Made by a program: the position numbers and the translations under genes
The notes under the pieces: model-generated
Told to the model about the DNA's origin: nothing
The model's input: the letters and a program-made list of their open reading frames with translations, nothing else
Databases searched by the model: none
In this document: in pieces, positions 1 to 7,672 of the stretch
Layout: each line of letters begins with the position of its first letter
Position numbering within the stretch: the stretch's first letter is position 1
Source of the DNA: Thiobacillus sp. UBA2186
GTDB taxonomy: Bacteria > Pseudomonadota > Gammaproteobacteria > Burkholderiales > Thiobacillaceae
Assembly: GCA_002327405.1 (NCBI GenBank)
Contig: DCVO01000175.1
Coordinates: forward strand, 1,806 to 21,397
Reading direction: 5' to 3'
Length of the DNA: 19,592 nucleotides

Positions 1-621
1 GGCCCCGGCGGCTACCAGTTCGTCGGCCGCACCCTGCAGATGTGGAACCGCTGGCGCCAGACGGCGGCCTTCACCGACGGCAAGCCCTGGCTGTTGCGCT
101 TCTTCGACCAGGTGCGCTTCTTCCCGGTGAGTGAAGAAGAACTTTTGAAAATCCGCGAGGAATTCCCGCTCGGCCGCTATCCACTGAGGATCGAGGAAAC
201 CACGTTCTGCCTCAAGGACTACAACCGCTTCCTTGCCGACAATGCCGCCTCCATCGCCACTTTCAAGACGCAGCAGCAGGCTTCGTTCGAGGACGAGCGC
301 GAACGCTGGCGCGCGAGCGGCCAGGCCGAATACGCCAGTGATCTCACCGTGGCCGAAGCCGCGCCCGACAGCGAGCTCGATTTGCCCGAGAACGGCCGCG
401 CCGTCGCCAGCCACGTTGCCGGCAACGTGTGGAAGGTGGAAGTGGCAGAGGGCGCAGAAGTCAAGCAGGGCGACGCCCTCGTTATCGTCGAGTCCATGAA
501 GATGGAGTTCGCGGTGCTGGCGCCCTGCGACGGCCGTGTCCACAAGGTGTTCTGCCGCGAAGGCGGGCAGGTCAGTGCCGGGCAGGATCTCCTGGCCCTC
601 GTTAGCGAGCAACAAAGATGA
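1..621 (+). CDS. uca: Biotin-dependent urea/guanidine carboxylase, C-terminal part (5' end outside window)
   Basis: This is the 3' end of a large ATP- and biotin-dependent carboxylase that carboxylates urea to allophanate or, in many bacteria, guanidine to carboxyguanidine. The frame is open from base 1. The first ~85 residues (GPGGYQFVGRTLQMW onwards, through the LRIEETTF segment) match the end of the AHS2/KipA-like carboxyltransferase domain. A linker follows, then a biotinyl-lipoyl carrier domain with VESMKME; the biotin-accepting lysine is the codon at 499-501. The biotin carboxylase and most of the carboxyltransferase domain lie upstream of the window. The stop overlaps the atzF start as ATGA (618-621), which indicates an operon. 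A guanidine substrate is suggested by the guanidine-I riboswitch in the neighbourhood, but the residues that would decide between urea and guanidine are not in view. Confidence 0.93.
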   Translation, partial: GPGGYQFVGRTLQMWNRWRQTAAFTDGKPWLLRFFDQVRFFPVSEEELLKIREEFPLGRYPLRIEETTFCLKDYNRFLADNAASIATFKTQQQASFEDERERWRASGQAEYASDLTVAEAAPDSELDLPENGRAVASHVAGNVWKVEVAEGAEVKQGDALVIVESMKMEFAVLAPCDGRVHKVFCREGGQVSAGQDLLALVSEQQR

Positions 622-2408
622 ATATTTCCCTCGACATTGCCAACCTGCGCCGCCTGTACCAAGGCGGCGAGCTTACCCCGATTGCGCTGGTCGAAGAGCT
701 GCTGGAGCGCATGGGGGGGGAGGACGCGCATAAGGTCTGGATCAGCCGTCTCGATGCCGAATCCTTGCGCGGGTACGCGAAGGCGCTCGAAGACAAGGAC
801 GCTGCGCGACTACCGCTCTATGGCATACCCTTCGCGATCAAGGACAACATCGATCTCGCCGGCCTGCCTACCACCGCGGCCTGTCCAGCGTTCGCCTATA
901 CGCCGGAGAAGCATGCCACGCTGGTGCAGCGCCTGATCGACGCCGGCGCCATCCCGATCGGCAAGACCAACCTCGACCAGTTCGCCACGGGACTGAACGG
1001 CACGCGCTCGCCTTTTGGTGCCTGCAGTAACGCCTTTGATCCAGACTATATCTCCGGCGGCTCCAGTTCCGGCTCGGCAGTGGCCGTCGCACTGGGCCTG
1101 GCCAGTTTCAGTCTCGGCACCGATACCGCCGGTTCAGGTCGTGTGCCGGCTGCGTTCAACAACCTGGTCGGACACAAACCTTCGTGTGGCGCATTGTCTA
1201 CCTGTGGCGTGGTGCCGGCCTGCCGTTCGCTCGATGCGGTTTCGATCTTCGCGCTCACGGCCGAGGACGCCGAGCGCGTGCTGGCTGTCGCCGCCGGATT
1301 CGATGCAGAGGACGAATATTCGCGGCAACTGGCGCCGCACGGCTTCGATTTCGGCCGTGCGGGCAGTTTCCGTTTCGGCGTGCCGACGGTGAGGGACCTG
1401 CAGTTCTTCGGCAATGCCGAGGCGGAACGCCTGTTCGGGGAAGCCGTGGAGAGGATGAAATCACTCGGCGGCACGCCGGTCGAAGTCGATCTTGCGCCTT
1501 TTCTGGAAACCGCGCGCCTGCTCTACGGCGGCCCGTGGGTGGCCGAGCGTTACCTCGCCATCCGCGACTTCTTCGACGCACAGCCAGACAAGGTTTTCCC
1601 GCCGGTGCGCGACATCATCGGCGGCGGGCGGGAGTTCGGCGCGGCCGACACCTTTTCCCATCTCTACAAGCTGCGCGCACTGAAGCGTGTGTGCGATGCG
1701 GTGTGGGAGGATGTCGACGTGATGATCACGCCCACTGCCGGCACGATCTATCGCATCGCAGACATGCAGGCCGATCCCATCCGGCTCAATTCCAACCTCG
1801 GCTATTACACCAACTTCATGAACCTGCTCGACCTTGCCGCCACCGCCGTGCCGGCCGGGTTCCAGAGTGACGGCCTGCCGTTTGGCATCACGCTGATCGC
1901 ACCGCCGCACCAGGATGCCCCGCTGCTGCATCTGGCTTCCAGGATGCAGCAGGCGCTGGGCGGCAAGCTCGGAGCCACCGGACATGCCTTGCCGCCTGCG
2001 GAAATGCTGGACCTGCTGGCCAGCGGCCAGATTCAAGTGGCCGTGGTCGGCGCCCATCTTGCAGGCCTGCCGCTCAATCATCAACTCGCCGAGCGCAACG
2101 CGCGCCTGGTACGGGCGACGCAGACCGCGCCGAATTACCGCTTCTACGCCCTGCCAGACGGAAAGCGTCCCGGCCTCATTCAGGTAGAGCAGAGCGGCGC
2201 AGCGATTGCCTGCGAAGTATGGGAAATGCCCGCTGTCAACTTCGGTTCCTTTGTCGCCGGCATTCCGGCACCGCTCGGCATCGGCAAGCTTCGACTGATC
2301 GACGGTTCGTTCGTGAATGGCTTCATCTGCGAGCCGATAGGCTTGAACGGGGCAAAGGACATTACCCAGTACGGTGGTTGGCGGGCCTGGCTGTCGGCGG
2401 CAGTCTGA
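618..2408 (+). CDS. atzF: Allophanate hydrolase
   Basis: A 596-residue cytosolic enzyme that hydrolyses allophanate to ammonia and carbon dioxide. It is the second half of the urea-amidolyase route and the final step of guanidine, biuret and triazine breakdown. The N-terminal amidase-signature domain (about 1-440) has the full Ser-cisSer-Lys triad: Lys75 in FAIKDNI, Ser149 in GGSSSGS and Ser173 in GTDTAGSGR. The 24-residue gap between the two serines is as in characterised amidases. The remaining ~150 residues match the allophanate-hydrolase C-terminal domain, including VVGAHLAGLPLN with His480. The length is normal for AtzF. It overlaps the carboxylase stop by four bases, so it is probably translationally coupled. 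No terminator is visible in the 15 bases before the convergent gene. Confidence 0.96.
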   Translation: MNISLDIANLRRLYQGGELTPIALVEELLERMGGEDAHKVWISRLDAESLRGYAKALEDKDAARLPLYGIPFAIKDNIDLAGLPTTAACPAFAYTPEKHATLVQRLIDAGAIPIGKTNLDQFATGLNGTRSPFGACSNAFDPDYISGGSSSGSAVAVALGLASFSLGTDTAGSGRVPAAFNNLVGHKPSCGALSTCGVVPACRSLDAVSIFALTAEDAERVLAVAAGFDAEDEYSRQLAPHGFDFGRAGSFRFGVPTVRDLQFFGNAEAERLFGEAVERMKSLGGTPVEVDLAPFLETARLLYGGPWVAERYLAIRDFFDAQPDKVFPPVRDIIGGGREFGAADTFSHLYKLRALKRVCDAVWEDVDVMITPTAGTIYRIADMQADPIRLNSNLGYYTNFMNLLDLAATAVPAGFQSDGLPFGITLIAPPHQDAPLLHLASRMQQALGGKLGATGHALPPAEMLDLLASGQIQVAVVGAHLAGLPLNHQLAERNARLVRATQTAPNYRFYALPDGKRPGLIQVEQSGAAIACEVWEMPAVNFGSFVAGIPAPLGIGKLRLIDGSFVNGFICEPIGLNGAKDITQYGGWRAWLSAAV

Positions 2409-2423
2409 ACGCCCGGATCAAAG

Positions 2424-3269
2424 TTACAGCGCTGCACCCACATCCCAGTCCAGTATCATCCATCGTCGCTTGTTTTCTTCCTCCACGGCGAGCTGGTGGC
2501 CGTGGCGCCGGATGGCGCGCGAGTGAGTAAGCAACAGTCCCTCCCGGAAGGGCCAGGTGGAGTGCTCGATTCGCCAGGGCGCGGATCCGTAACGATAGCC
2601 GAAACTGACCTCGACATCGACCTGGTCGAGCAGTTGTGCCCGCGAAATGTTCAGCCGGGTGGGGGGCAGGGTGTGGGGCGCCGCGGTTACAGGCGGCTTA
2701 TGGTTGCGGCCCTGCACATAAATGAAGCAGTCCCCGGCAACAAGCAGCCAGGCGGGCCTGGATGGAAGTTCGTTGTTCTCCATCACGAGTTCAAGGGCGG
2801 CGGTGCCTCCCCGGCTGCGCGACAGGCGCTTCCATATCTCCAGGTAGTCGGCTTCGACCCCGGTCTCGACAAGATACTCGCCGTCAAAAACCATGTTTCC
2901 GATATCGCGTGAGCTGCCTGGAGGCCGGAAATCCAGCTGATGGTGCCAAGTGCATTGATTGCCTTCCACTTGAGTGACGCCGCAGAAACCCTGCTGGGTG
3001 GCGAGCCATGCCAATTGCTTGTCGCTGCAGTCAGAGAGGCAGGTGATCCCCGAAAAATCCGGACGATGCGCGGGGATGCGCAGGTCGGCGTGCCAATGCG
3101 GCGTTTGCAGCCAATAGACGAGGGAGTCGGCATCCCGCATCTGCGGGGTTTCCAGAAGGCTGCGCCGCCAAACGCCAAGATAATTGGCCGGCACACCGCG
3201 AGGGGTTTCATCCTGCTGCCGGGCTTTCAGGAGTTTTTTGAGTTTTGCGAAGGAATGTTCGCTGTTCAT
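2424..3269 (-). CDS. Conserved-looking hypothetical protein, 281 residues
   Basis: Function not recognised. The protein is rich in tryptophan and histidine, with segments such as NYLGVWRRSLLE, LQTPHWHADLRIP, QGFCGVTQVEG and STWPFREGLLL spaced along the chain. No signal peptide, transmembrane segment or known catalytic motif is apparent. The alternating polar/hydrophobic pattern suggests a mainly beta-strand soluble fold, possibly a lipocalin-like barrel, but this is only an impression. From memory, similar proteins occur in Burkholderia- and Pseudomonas-type genomes without an assigned role. It is the last gene of a five-gene minus-strand cassette. Its ATG overlaps the stop of the upstream metallo-hydrolase (ATGA, 3266-3269), which strongly supports this start and joint translation. 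It converges on atzF with only 15 bases between the stops. Confidence 0.8.
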   Translation of the reverse strand: MNSEHSFAKLKKLLKARQQDETPRGVPANYLGVWRRSLLETPQMRDADSLVYWLQTPHWHADLRIPAHRPDFSGITCLSDCSDKQLAWLATQQGFCGVTQVEGNQCTWHHQLDFRPPGSSRDIGNMVFDGEYLVETGVEADYLEIWKRLSRSRGGTAALELVMENNELPSRPAWLLVAGDCFIYVQGRNHKPPVTAAPHTLPPTRLNISRAQLLDQVDVEVSFGYRYGSAPWRIEHSTWPFREGLLLTHSRAIRRHGHQLAVEEENKRRWMILDWDVGAAL

Positions 3270-4048
3270 TCGTGGAATTCCGGAAAACGCCTGAGTTTGC
3301 GCCAGAAGGCGAGGTCATGGTTCGGCCACAGTTCCGCCCCTTCCGCGCGCGCCAGTTTCTTCAATTTGCGGATGCTCGCAAGCGCCTCGTCTTCGCGGTC
3401 CTGCCAGCACAGGCCAGGGGCGATTTCCTGCTCAAGGTTCTCCGCTAGGTCGGCGGCATCGCCGCACAGGACGAGGGGCGGACCCTTGGGCAGTTCGACG
3501 AACAGTGACATGTGCCCGGCGGTGTGTCCGGGCGTGGAAACGGCGCGCACGCCTGGCACCAGCTCGTATTCGCCCCGCTGCACTTTCCAGTTGTGGCCGC
3601 CCGCGAGCTCATCCGCGAACACGGCGATATCCAGACCCGAGTTCGCGGCATCGAGCTCATCCTGCTGCACGTGCACCTCGGCCCCGCATACCTCGCACAG
3701 CCCGCCGGCATGGTCGAAGTGCAGATGGCCGACGAACACCACATCGATATCCGCGGCGGTCAGCCCCAGGCGCGCCAGATGATGAGGGATGCGATCCTCC
3801 TCGCGCATTTCCGGCGGGCCGAAGGGAAAGGAGTCCGGATCGTAGTGGCGCTCGCGCTTCTCCGGGTCGGCGATCTTGGCGTAGTCGCAGCCGACATCGT
3901 AGAGGATGCGGCCGCTCCTGGTCTCGATCAGGTAGGCGAGGATGGGTGCCTCGATAATTTCGCCGTGTCCGCGATTGCGCGTCGACAGCGACTTGTCGTA
4001 TTTATGCAGGCCAGTCAGCAGCGGCCACAGACGCAGAACCTGGGTCAT
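3266..4048 (-). CDS. Metallo-beta-lactamase-fold hydrolase, N-acyl homoserine lactonase-like
   Basis: A 260-residue cytosolic di-metal hydrolase. It carries a complete ligand set in the order found in AHL lactonases: His108, His110, Asp112 and His113 in the HLHFDHAG motif, His175 in TPGHTAGH, Asp197 in LCGDAAD and His244 in WPNHDL. Length and spacing resemble AiiA/AttM-type lactonases, which open acyl-homoserine lactone or gamma-butyrolactone rings. The family is broad, so the substrate here is inferred only to be a lactone or ester-like molecule. Both ends overlap neighbours by four bases (upstream cysteine hydrolase, downstream 281-residue hypothetical), so it belongs to a cassette rather than standing alone. 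That context favours a catabolic role over quorum quenching, although neither is shown. Confidence 0.85.
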   Translation of the reverse strand: MTQVLRLWPLLTGLHKYDKSLSTRNRGHGEIIEAPILAYLIETRSGRILYDVGCDYAKIADPEKRERHYDPDSFPFGPPEMREEDRIPHHLARLGLTAADIDVVFVGHLHFDHAGGLCEVCGAEVHVQQDELDAANSGLDIAVFADELAGGHNWKVQRGEYELVPGVRAVSTPGHTAGHMSLFVELPKGPPLVLCGDAADLAENLEQEIAPGLCWQDREDEALASIRKLKKLARAEGAELWPNHDLAFWRKLRRFPEFHE

Positions 4049-4692
4049 GACATTTTCTCCGGGTGTTCGAGGCCCTTGATAAGGCTCGTGCAGTCGGTGA
4101 CACGCCCGAACACGCCGCCTTCAACTTCCACCATCTGCAGCGCGGCGGCGTGCAGATGCGGGTAGGCGGAGCCGCAAGCGTCGCCGACAAGCGTGCATAG
4201 GTATCCGCGATCGATCGCGTCACGCAGGGTCGATTGCACGCAAACCTCGGTGGTGACGCCGGTCAGCACGAGATGCTCGATTCCACGGTTTTTCAGGATC
4301 TGTGACAGGTCTGTCTGGTGGAAGGCGTTATAGCCGGGCTTGTCGATTACCGGCTCGCCCGGCAAGGGGGTAAGCTCATCGATGAAATCGTGGCCAAACT
4401 CTCCGCGCACCAGGAGGCGGCCCAGCGGGCCAGCACTGCCAATCTCTGCGCCCGCTTTGCGGCTGCGCGCGAGCTTGGATGGCGGGCAATCGGCAAGATC
4501 CGGGCGATGCCCTTCGCGCGTGTGAACCACCAGCATGCCGAGCCCGCGTGCAACGTCAAGCAGCCTTTGCATGGCGCGGACGGGCTGGCGTAGGGCGGCG
4601 ATGTCCATTCCGGCCGCCGCGGCATAGCCGCCAGGGGCGAGAAAATCGCGTTGCATGTCGATCGCCAGCAAGGCAGTTCTAGCCGGGTTCAT
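4045..4692 (-). CDS. Isochorismatase-family cysteine hydrolase, probable biuret amidohydrolase-like
   Basis: A 215-residue cysteine amidohydrolase with the family triad Asp12 (AIDMQRDF), Lys118 (VIDKPGYNAF) and Cys151 (TGVTTEVCVQ). The intervals of 106 and 33 residues equal those I recall for Rhizobium biuret hydrolase (Asp36, Lys142, Cys175). The HTREGHRPDL segment and the GGVFG segment after the cysteine also resemble that enzyme. Biuret hydrolase yields allophanate, the substrate of the AtzF encoded by the convergent gene at 618-2408, so the context fits. A glutamate (Glu191) precedes GGVFG where I recall glutamine in the biuret enzyme, so substrate preference may differ. Alternatives are a ureidoacrylate- or N-carbamoyl-compound amidohydrolase. 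It overlaps both neighbours by four bases. Confidence 0.85.
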   Translation of the reverse strand: MNPARTALLAIDMQRDFLAPGGYAAAAGMDIAALRQPVRAMQRLLDVARGLGMLVVHTREGHRPDLADCPPSKLARSRKAGAEIGSAGPLGRLLVRGEFGHDFIDELTPLPGEPVIDKPGYNAFHQTDLSQILKNRGIEHLVLTGVTTEVCVQSTLRDAIDRGYLCTLVGDACGSAYPHLHAAALQMVEVEGGVFGRVTDCTSLIKGLEHPEKMS

Positions 4693-5585
4693 GCCACTTC
4701 CTTCAAAGGTTCGGTGCGCGCTTCGATGGCCGCCGCAACGAGAATGAGCGCGCCACCTATCGCTTCCTGGGCCGATAAGGTTTCACCGCCGATGGCGACA
4801 GCAGAGAACACGCCAACCACCAGTTCGGTTAGCAGCAGAATGGCGGCTTTGCCTGCATCCAGTCTTGCGACGCCATAGAAGGTGGCGAGCGTGCCGGGCA
4901 GCACCCAAGCCAGCGCGAGCGCGACCAGGGCCATGCCATGTGATGCTTCCATCGCGGGCGCTGCCTGGCCGTTCCAGCCCAAGAAGCCGAGCGAGATCAG
5001 CGCACAGCCGAAAAATACGGCGACCGCGCGTGCGACCTCAGGCAGTCCCTGGCTGGCACGGATGGCGACATTGTTGAGCGCAAAGGCAAGTCCCGACGAC
5101 AGCGCCAGCAGGTCAATGAGGGAAAGCGGCGCACTGAAGAGTTCCGGCCCGCCCAGGGTGAATGCGAGGCCGATCATCGCAAGTCCCAACGCGGCAAGGC
5201 GCAGAGGGGTCAAGGCTTCGCCGAGGAATAGGCGAGCGGCGAGGATGGTCCACACCGGCGCCAGATAGAACAGCAGCATTACCCTTACCACGCTGCCGTA
5301 TGCGAGGGAACTGGCGAAGGAGGCGTTGGCCCAGCCGCCCAGCATGGCGATCAGCGCGAGCAATGCCGCCCGGTTGCGCCAGGCGCTACGGCTGCGCCAC
5401 GCCCATGGCAGCAGCAGCAGCCCCGGCAGGCCGAAGATGATCGCCTGTATGAAACCGGCAGGGATCCCGGCAGCATCGAACTGCTTCAAGGGCCACCAGA
5501 ATAGCCCCCACAGCACAGCGCCCCCCAATAGGGCGAAGACGGGCAGTCCCTGGCGTTGCGCCGAGGCAAGTGACGGCGCTGTCAT
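4689..5585 (-). CDS. EamA/DMT-family inner-membrane transporter
   Basis: A 298-residue integral membrane protein with about ten hydrophobic helices arranged as two EamA repeats, the usual build of drug/metabolite transporters. Typical pieces are GGAVLWGLFWWPLK at the start of the first repeat, the FLGEALTPLRLAALGLAMIG motif at the end of the first half, and LLTELVVGVFSAVAIGGETL followed by GGALILVAAAI near the C terminus. The glycine- and glutamate-containing loop before the last helices of each half is characteristic. The substrate cannot be read from sequence; family members mostly export amino acids or other metabolites. It overlaps the desaturase-like gene upstream and the cysteine hydrolase downstream by ATGA junctions, so it probably moves the substrate or product of those enzymes. 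Confidence 0.9.
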   Translation of the reverse strand: MTAPSLASAQRQGLPVFALLGGAVLWGLFWWPLKQFDAAGIPAGFIQAIIFGLPGLLLLPWAWRSRSAWRNRAALLALIAMLGGWANASFASSLAYGSVVRVMLLFYLAPVWTILAARLFLGEALTPLRLAALGLAMIGLAFTLGGPELFSAPLSLIDLLALSSGLAFALNNVAIRASQGLPEVARAVAVFFGCALISLGFLGWNGQAAPAMEASHGMALVALALAWVLPGTLATFYGVARLDAGKAAILLLTELVVGVFSAVAIGGETLSAQEAIGGALILVAAAIEARTEPLKEVA

Positions 5586-6604
5586 GTCGCCGTCAGGAAA
5601 GATACCGAAACAGCACCTACGAAACCTTCCGCTTGCCCGCCTTGTGGATTGACCACGCCGTAATCGTCGGCCAGTACGCGTTTGACACGATGGCGATGGA
5701 AGGGGCGCAGCAGCTTTGCCATGGGCAGGATCTGCATGCGGTCATCGCCGTACAAGTCGCGGTGCAGCGAGGGCAGCCGGTACCACGGCGCCGTGGGGCG
5801 TTCGTGATGGGCGTTGTGGTAGGAAAAGTTCAGCAGCAGCAGGTTGAGCCACGGCCAGTTCAGCGAAACCAGGTTGGAATAGGTGTGCGCCTGTTCGTAG
5901 GCCTTGTCGCGCAGCTTGTCATTGGGTACCGGCTCGCTGTCGGGAATTGCATAGGCATCGTAGGTGTGCTGGAAGGCATCGGCGAAGCGCAGCACCGTCA
6001 CCATGATCAGGTAGGCGACACCGTAGAGCAGCAGCGCACGCGGCGCGACATGGCCGAGCGCGGCAAAGGCGCTGCCGCGCAGGGCGAGGATGGCGAACAC
6101 GCGGCCCCGCTCGGCGCGCATCGTTGGGTCGATGAAAGGGCGCGCGATGACATGGGCGTGCATCAGCAGCTCGACAGCCGGCACATAGGTCCATTCCAGC
6201 GCCAGTGCCGCGCGCCGCAACCAGGCGGGCGAGGACTGCAGCAGCGCCTTGGTGTCGAGGCTGATGACGTCAGCGCGATCGAGGTGATGGCGCATGTGCT
6301 TGCGCCGCAGGTGCTCAAAGCGCGCGTAGCAGCTGCCGGTGAGCCAGGTCATCAGCACGCCGCCGCGGGTGTTGGCCGCAGGGCTGGCGAAGATGGTGTG
6401 GTGGGCGAATTCGTGGAACAGGTAGGCGGCGATGATCAGCGCATGGGCGAACCACAAGGCGGCTGCCAGCGCCACCGGCCAGGTTGCGCTGGCCATCAGC
6501 CACAATCCGCAAATATAGCCAGTCAGTGCATAGGCGAGTGCCAGGGTATTGGGCAGGGCGCCATCTGCTTGGCGGAATAATCTATTGGGCTTGGCTTGTG
6601 ACAT
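5582..6604 (-). CDS. Membrane fatty-acid-desaturase-family di-iron enzyme
   Basis: A 340-residue membrane enzyme with the three histidine boxes of the desaturase/hydroxylase superfamily: HEFAHH at residues 64-69, HMRHH at 103-107 and HNAHH at 263-267. Hydrophobic helices lie around residues 20-62, 80-93 and 175-205. Such enzymes use a di-iron centre and oxygen to desaturate or hydroxylate a chain; the actual substrate is unknown. I chose the ATG at 6604; a TTG two codons earlier is in frame but less likely. No clear Shine-Dalgarno sequence precedes the ATG, because the intrinsic terminator of the upstream gene lies immediately in front of it. It is the first gene of the five-gene minus-strand cassette and overlaps the EamA transporter by four bases. 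Confidence 0.88.
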   Translation of the reverse strand: MSQAKPNRLFRQADGALPNTLALAYALTGYICGLWLMASATWPVALAAALWFAHALIIAAYLFHEFAHHTIFASPAANTRGGVLMTWLTGSCYARFEHLRRKHMRHHLDRADVISLDTKALLQSSPAWLRRAALALEWTYVPAVELLMHAHVIARPFIDPTMRAERGRVFAILALRGSAFAALGHVAPRALLLYGVAYLIMVTVLRFADAFQHTYDAYAIPDSEPVPNDKLRDKAYEQAHTYSNLVSLNWPWLNLLLLNFSYHNAHHERPTAPWYRLPSLHRDLYGDDRMQILPMAKLLRPFHRHRVKRVLADDYGVVNPQGGQAEGFVGAVSVSFLTAT

Positions 6605-6610
6605 ATGCAA

Positions 6611-6640
6611 TAAAAAAGCCGCTCCCCGAAGAGAGCGGCC
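6611..6640 (-). terminator. Rho-independent terminator after the substrate-binding protein gene
   Basis: Read on the minus strand, GCCGCTC and GAGCGGC form a perfect 7-bp stem around an 8-base loop (stem arms at 6633-6639 and 6618-6624). Six T residues (6617-6612) follow directly. It lies 10 bases past the stop of the binding-protein gene and just before the desaturase-like gene. It should therefore separate the riboswitch-controlled transcript from the cassette, unless read-through is significant. Confidence 0.88.
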
Positions 6641-6649
6641 CGCGGTCGT

Positions 6650-7639
6650 TTATTTCAGCAGGGCTTTGACATAGCGGTCGTCGAGGGTGGCGGGGATGGA
6701 GGCCGCCTTCTTGATCTGGCCGTTCTTGATCAGGATCTCGTTGATGACTTCGCCGCTTACGAAGAAGGACGTGGTGTCCTTGCCCTTGGCGTAGGTCTTG
6801 GGCATTTCCGCCAGCGGGATGTTGTACACGCCCTTCAGCTGTTCCAGCACTTCCTTGTCGGACACGCCGATCGCCTTGCCGATCAGTTTGGCCGCCTCGG
6901 CAGGCTTGGCCTTCATGTAGGCGAGGCCGTCGAGATAGCCGCGCATCATGGCCGTGATCTGCTTGTCGTCCTTGCCGATGCGCTTGACGTCGAAGGCGAG
7001 CACGTCGGTGATGATGCCGGGGGCCTCGCGTGAAGAGTAGATCACATGGAACTTGCCTTTGCCGGCGTCGATGATCTGGGACACGTTGGGCTCGTAGGTG
7101 ACGCCGGCCGGCACCGCGGCGGAGGCCATGGCCGCAGGCACGGCCTCGGGGGTCATGTTCACCGGCTGGATGTCCTTGTCGCTCATGCCGTTGATCTTCA
7201 GCGCGTAGGCGAGCAGGAAGTCGGAAGGCGACAGCGGCGCGTAGGCAACCTTCTTGCCTTTCAGCTGGCTGATCTTGGTGATGGACTTGTCGGCCAGCAC
7301 GGCATCGCCGCCGTAGGAATAGTCGACCGGCATCACTACCTTGAAATTCTGGCCCTGGCCGGCGGCGCCGACCACTTGGTCGTAGGTCATCAGCGCGCCG
7401 TCGACGGCGCCGCCCGCCAGCGCGGAGGGCAGCATGGCGGGGTCGGTGAAGGTCTGCAGCTTCACCTTGAGGTCGTATTTCTTGTACAGGTCGAGGGCGT
7501 CGGCGACGTAGAACGGCGAATAGCCGATCCAGGTGGTGAGGCCGAGTTTCACCGTGGAGGGGGCGGCGTGCGCTGCGCCGGCAATGAGGACGCCGGCGGC
7601 GGCGGCGATCAGCTTTTTCAGCAAGGCATTCAGTTGCAT
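6650..7639 (-). CDS. ABC transporter periplasmic substrate-binding protein (NitT/TauT/SsuA type), riboswitch-controlled
   Basis: A 329-residue secreted binding protein. Residues 1-26 form a signal peptide (MQLNALLKK, then a hydrophobic core) with a likely cleavage after AHA. The mature part begins STVKLGLTTWIGYSPFYVADALDLY, typical of the NMT1/SsuA-like family that binds small nitrogenous or sulfonated molecules, and contains the expected central ISQLKGKKVAY segment. The start is the ATG at 7639, supported by the signal peptide and a CGGAG Shine-Dalgarno six bases upstream; the longer open frame runs through the riboswitch and is not coding. The guanidine-I riboswitch in its leader makes guanidine, or a guanidine-derived compound, the best ligand guess. 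No permease or ATPase gene is adjacent, so its partners must be encoded elsewhere, perhaps upstream of the window. Confidence 0.93.
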   Translation of the reverse strand: MQLNALLKKLIAAAAGVLIAGAAHAAPSTVKLGLTTWIGYSPFYVADALDLYKKYDLKVKLQTFTDPAMLPSALAGGAVDGALMTYDQVVGAAGQGQNFKVVMPVDYSYGGDAVLADKSITKISQLKGKKVAYAPLSPSDFLLAYALKINGMSDKDIQPVNMTPEAVPAAMASAAVPAGVTYEPNVSQIIDAGKGKFHVIYSSREAPGIITDVLAFDVKRIGKDDKQITAMMRGYLDGLAYMKAKPAEAAKLIGKAIGVSDKEVLEQLKGVYNIPLAEMPKTYAKGKDTTSFFVSGEVINEILIKNGQIKKAASIPATLDDRYVKALLK

Positions 7640-7672
7640 GGTGTACTCCGTGGAGATGTCAGGTTTATAAGG

